Positions 60,840-64,000 of a stretch of 64,000 bases of DNA are shown here, one piece after another. A program made the position numbers and the translations under genes. Source of the stretch: Phymatolithon calcareum. Its lineage: Eukaryota > Rhodophyta > Florideophyceae > Hapalidiales. The DNA lies in NCBI GenBank assembly GCA_977006965.1, contig OZ345369.1, positions 2,170,001-2,234,000 on the forward strand. Direction: 5' to 3'. Position 1 is the first letter of the stretch. Each line of letters begins with the position of its first letter. Below the pieces are notes generated by a model. The model was given only the letters and a program-made list of their open reading frames with translations, was not told the DNA's origin and did not search any database.

Positions 60840-61700
60840 CCAGCGATGAGTAAACGCAATAATCATGACGCTATTAGACGTATGCTGAACGTACAGGCAA
60901 GGGTCATTAGGACTGCTTGTGAAGCTAAGGTCACCTATGAGAAAAGCATCGATCTTCGCATGCCATTGACGAGGAGCTTGCTTCAAACCATAGTGTGCTT
61001 TAAGAAGTTTGCACACCAACTCAGGACGCTTAGGATCTAGAAAACCTGCAGGAACCTCCATGTATATGTATTCATCAAGGTCCCCATGTAAGAAAGCCAT
61101 GACAAAAACCATCTAGTGTAGTTCTAAGTCATGAAGCGCAACAGTTGCAAGTGAGATACGGATGGAGGTAAACTTTGCGACTGAGGCATACGTTTCACCA
61201 TAGTCCACCCCAATGCACTTGTAGGAACCCTCTCGCCACGATGCGAAATTTAAGACCCGAGTCCTTAACCATGAAGACGAGTTTGCAAGGAAGGACGTTC
61301 ATATCAGACTTGCGTTGAACGAGAGTCTTGGTTTTATTACGAGTGAATGATGAATGCTCTTTTTCGATCGCGGAGGACCAAAAGTCGATGTTTTCGGGAG
61401 GGATGGCTGCTCGAAATGTCCGCGGGACCTCATGGGAAGACAAGGAATTCTCAGTTGCAAAGTTAGTGGACTCGAATGCTAGAATAGCAGAGTAGGGAGG
61501 AATGCTCCAGAGCTCCGGTAGATTCGAGACTCGAGTTGAGGGAGAAAAACGGGGTTTTAAATGATATTCAGTTTGTCGTTATCGTCCTCCGACTGATTGT
61601 CCTTGGCTTCCACACCATGGTTAAAGATTTCAACATTCTTTGATTTCGAAGTATAATGAGATGCATCTAATGTAACAACGTATGCTGGGGAGGGTGTAAT
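60840..61700 (-). pseudogene. Copia reverse transcriptase fragment
   Basis: Minus-strand frames read SSHEVPRTFRAAIPPENIDF, WSSAIEKEHSSFTRNKT and VFMVKDSGLKFRIVARGF (61443-61195), then AFLHGDLDEYIYMEVPAGF, HYGLKQAPRQWHAKIDAFL and SSPNDPCLYVQ (61112-60837). This is the N-terminal half of copia RT, up to but not including the YVDD box. It is a different copia lineage from the two larger elements. The upstream end is fused to gypsy integrase near 61700. Confidence 0.75.
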
Positions 61701-62078
61701 CTTGGTACCTAGGAGATTGAACAGAGTTTTCCAGAATTTGCTCATGAAGATGGTGTCTCTGTCGGAAATGATTTGTTGAGGGAGTCCATGGTTCCGGTAG
61801 ACGTGTTCCTTGAATAGATTAGCTACCTGAACAGCATCTACATTCTCGGGGATTGGAATGGAACGAATCATTTTCGATAACCTGTCGACAACGTTAAGAA
61901 TTCCAACGTTATTCCGACGCGTTTCCGGAAGAGGTGTAATGAAATCCATCGTGATGGTCGTCCACTTAGTATCGCGTGGGTCTAGTAGCTGTAGAAAACC
62001 AAAAAGTCTGTGGTTTCTTGCTTCAGTTTGTTGACAGATGCGACAACCTTGGACATAGTCGTGGATGGTATCGCGCAT
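61557..62078 (-). pseudogene. Gypsy integrase fragment with foreign C-terminus
   Basis: The frame holds the zinc-binding end (GCRICQQTEARNHRLFG) and integrase core: TITMDFITPLPETRRNN (Asp), ILNVVDRLSKM and GLPQQIISDRDTIFMSKFWK (Asp). The expected Glu block (QTDGQTER-like) is missing: after LLGTKITPS the frame continues with YVVTLDASHYTSKSKNVEIF and an acidic tail that belongs to the copia sequence downstream. Confidence 0.75.
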
Positions 62079-64000
62079 CTATTTCCAGTAGTAGAATGGT
62101 TGGAGTCAATGCCTTGTCTTAGTCTCACCTAAGTGACCAGTGCTTGGAGTGGTATGATGGGCATGTATTAGGTTCAAGCGAAATTGTCCCATCGGGACAC
62201 AAAGTCTTCTGTCTCGACAGAGAAGGCCATCTTTGACTTCGAAAGGTTCTTTTGGATTCTCGAACATGGTATGGAACTCGGGGTTTTGTGCGTATTCACT
62301 TCATATCTTATTAACTAGATCGGGTCCAAGGACGGTGGTGGAAATAGAGTTGACTTGGAGTGCTTTCTCTAACAGGGACTTGAGTAGATTGTTCGCATAC
62401 TCGGGTTTCTTGGGAGGATCTTTGGGTGCTCTAGAAAGTGCATCCGCGACTCTGTTCGGTTATCCTTTGGTGTAGGATATGGAGAAATCGAACTCTACTA
62501 GACGTTCTACCCATCGAACCTGTCTAGGAGACAAATTTTCTTGGGTCTGGAGGTATCTGAGAGGATAATAATCACTCTGGACTGTAAACTTACGCCCATG
62601 TAGGTAACATCTCCATGCTCGAAGTGTATCGACAATAGCTAGGAGCTCGAGGCCATGGGCGGCGTAATTTTGTTCTGACGCATTTAGCGTGCGTGACGTA
62701 AATGCGACAATACGGCGTCCACTAGGGCCGTCTTGTTCAAGAACGGCTCCAATGGCTTTCTTTGATGCATCGGTGGTTACGATAACAGCGTATTCGGGGT
62801 GAAAGGTCTGTAATACTGGGGCTGAGGCGACCTTCTCTTAAAGTTCAAGGAAAGCGCGTTCTGTTGCTTTGGTCCATGAAAAGGGAACATCTTTCGTAAG
62901 TTCTGTCAGTGGTTTTGATATCTTGGAGCAGTCTTTTATGAAACGTCGGTAGTAGTTTACCAGTCCTAGGAAAGACTGTACGTCTTTCTTGCAGGTTGGC
63001 GTCGGCCAGTCGTCTATGGCTCTGGTCTTTTGGGGGTTCATGGCTACGCTTGAGGGTCGCAAAATGAGGCCAAGGTAGTCCACTTCCTGGGCTCCGAAAC
63101 AGCATTTTGATATCTTAGCGTAGAGCTTTTGATTTCTTAGGAGTTTTAAGACTTTTTAGAATGTGGTCGAGATGATCCTTCCACGTATCGCTGTAGATGA
63201 GTATGTCATCGAGGTATACGGTGATGAACTTGTCAAGATATTCGGAGAAGACTTCGTTCAAGAGTGACATGAAAGTGGCTGGAGCATTTGTTAGTCCAAA
63301 CGGCAGAACTTGGAACTCGAAATGTCCATACCTTGTCCAAAAAGCGGTGAGGCGAATGGATTCCTCGTTAAGGCGGATTTGATGATATCCGCTGCTTAGG
63401 TTGATCTTTGTGAAGTACTTGGCGGTAGAGAGTTGGTCTAGGATGTCGTCTATGCACGGGAGAGGATAGCTGTTCTTGACGGTAAGGTGGTTAAGAGCTC
63501 GATAGTCTATGCAAAGTCGCACAGTTCCATCTTTGTTACTGACCAATAGAACAAGTGCTCCCCATGGGCTGGTACTTGGGCGGATGAAGCCTTGTTCTAT
63601 GAGCTCTTTGAGTTGCTTCTGCAATTCTTGGAGCTCTGCTGTAGACATTCGGTATAATCCTTTTCTCTGAGCGGCGCTATTTTCCCTTAGGTGTATGGAA
63701 AAATCATGTGCGCGCTTTGGGGGAAGTCCTTTAGGTAGATTCTTTGGGAATACGTCTTTGAATTCGCTTAGTATCGCACGAATTTCTTGGTTCCGTGCAT
63801 TTTCGGCGATCTCTTCGTTGGTTTCGGAGATTTTTCGGAGAACGACAGCATACAAGGGTAATTTCGTTTTAACTTTGGTAATTGCATTCACGGAGACGAG
63901 GTTAGGACTTGTTGGTTCCGTGGCGAAAATGGTATGATGTTTCCCCTTGTATGAAAAGTTTACTTCATTTTTGTAACAGTTGATAATGGCTCTTCTATCG
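61700..64000 (-). mobile_element. Ty3/gypsy pol, degenerate, truncated by the window edge
   Basis: On the minus strand, from the window edge: protease-RT linker (about 64000-63800), RT (63800-63115 and on to 62838), RNase H (about 62830-62400), and zinc finger plus integrase (62078-61700). The order RT-RNase H-integrase defines Ty3/gypsy. One frameshift near 63110 and stops near 62460, 62300 and 62080 break the frame. The integrase ends after its second catalytic block, where copia sequence begins. Confidence 0.85.
62838..63891 (-). pseudogene. Gypsy reverse transcriptase
   Basis: Two frames joined by a frameshift. The first has [92 protein letters not shown] and [12 protein letters not shown]. 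The second has VDYLGLILRPSSVAMN-like sequence, FLGLVNYYRRFIKDCSKISK and PFSWTKATERAF. In the block normally reading K-I-D-L-x-SGYHQI the first catalytic Asp is Asn, which would inactivate the enzyme even without the frameshift. The YLDD box is intact. Confidence 0.85.

Overview
This is a eukaryotic nuclear window in which mobile elements cover more sequence than host genes. Protein-coding host genes are few and lack visible introns. The introns I can see are about 60 bp, GT-AG, and one has an ACTAAC-type branch site. The mix of Ty1/copia, Ty3/gypsy, LINE, PIF/Harbinger, hAT, Mutator-like and Helitron-like sequence, with compact mono-exonic enzyme genes, suits an algal or other protist genome. 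A red macroalga such as Chondrus is my guess, from general resemblance only.

Layout. 0-6 kb: a decayed LINE on the minus strand, split by a short hAT element with an 8-bp target duplication. It is followed by a dispersed repeat derived from the 3' end of a PPP-family phosphatase gene, itself split by a second hAT (4728-5766). 9-15.3 kb: an unknown P/Q-rich ORF, a broken minus-strand transposase-like gene with a C2H2 finger and an HALDLG motif, and a broken IS4/IS5-like DDE transposase. 15.8-16.3 kb: a candidate MITE. 18.6-22 kb: an unknown spliced gene with breaks, then two LINE remnants lying tail to tail, then a tRNA-like pol III relic. 23.2-27.5 kb: a heavily frameshifted copia element.

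28.3-31.4 kb: a complete PIF/Harbinger transposon with TTA target duplications, terminal inverted repeats and two open genes (Myb-like and DDE transposase). It lies against the 3' end of the first of two tandem glyoxylate/hydroxypyruvate reductase-like genes (31.4-34.6 kb), and the end of that reading frame runs into the transposon terminus. 36.6-37.8 kb: an intact class I aminotransferase with a TATA box. 39-44 kb: phosphatase-related sequence including an intact 475-residue PPP phosphatase, plus a Helitron-like fragment at 44.2-44.7 kb.

45.6-50.8 kb: a young copia element with 5-bp target duplications, near-identical 110-bp LTRs and one in-frame stop between integrase and reverse transcriptase. 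52.1-54.2 kb: a hAT interrupted by a Mutator-like element with 10-bp target duplications; the hAT at 4.7 kb shows the empty site. 55-60 kb: LINE fragments and a second Mutator-like element of the same family. 60.8-64 kb: a copia RT fragment fused to a degenerate gypsy pol that runs off the window edge.

The likely functional genes are the two reductases, the aminotransferase, the phosphatase, the two Harbinger genes and possibly copia at 45.6 kb. The most unusual observations are the phosphatase gene whose 3' end and flank recur as a modular dispersed repeat, and the transposon-derived C-terminus of a reductase.
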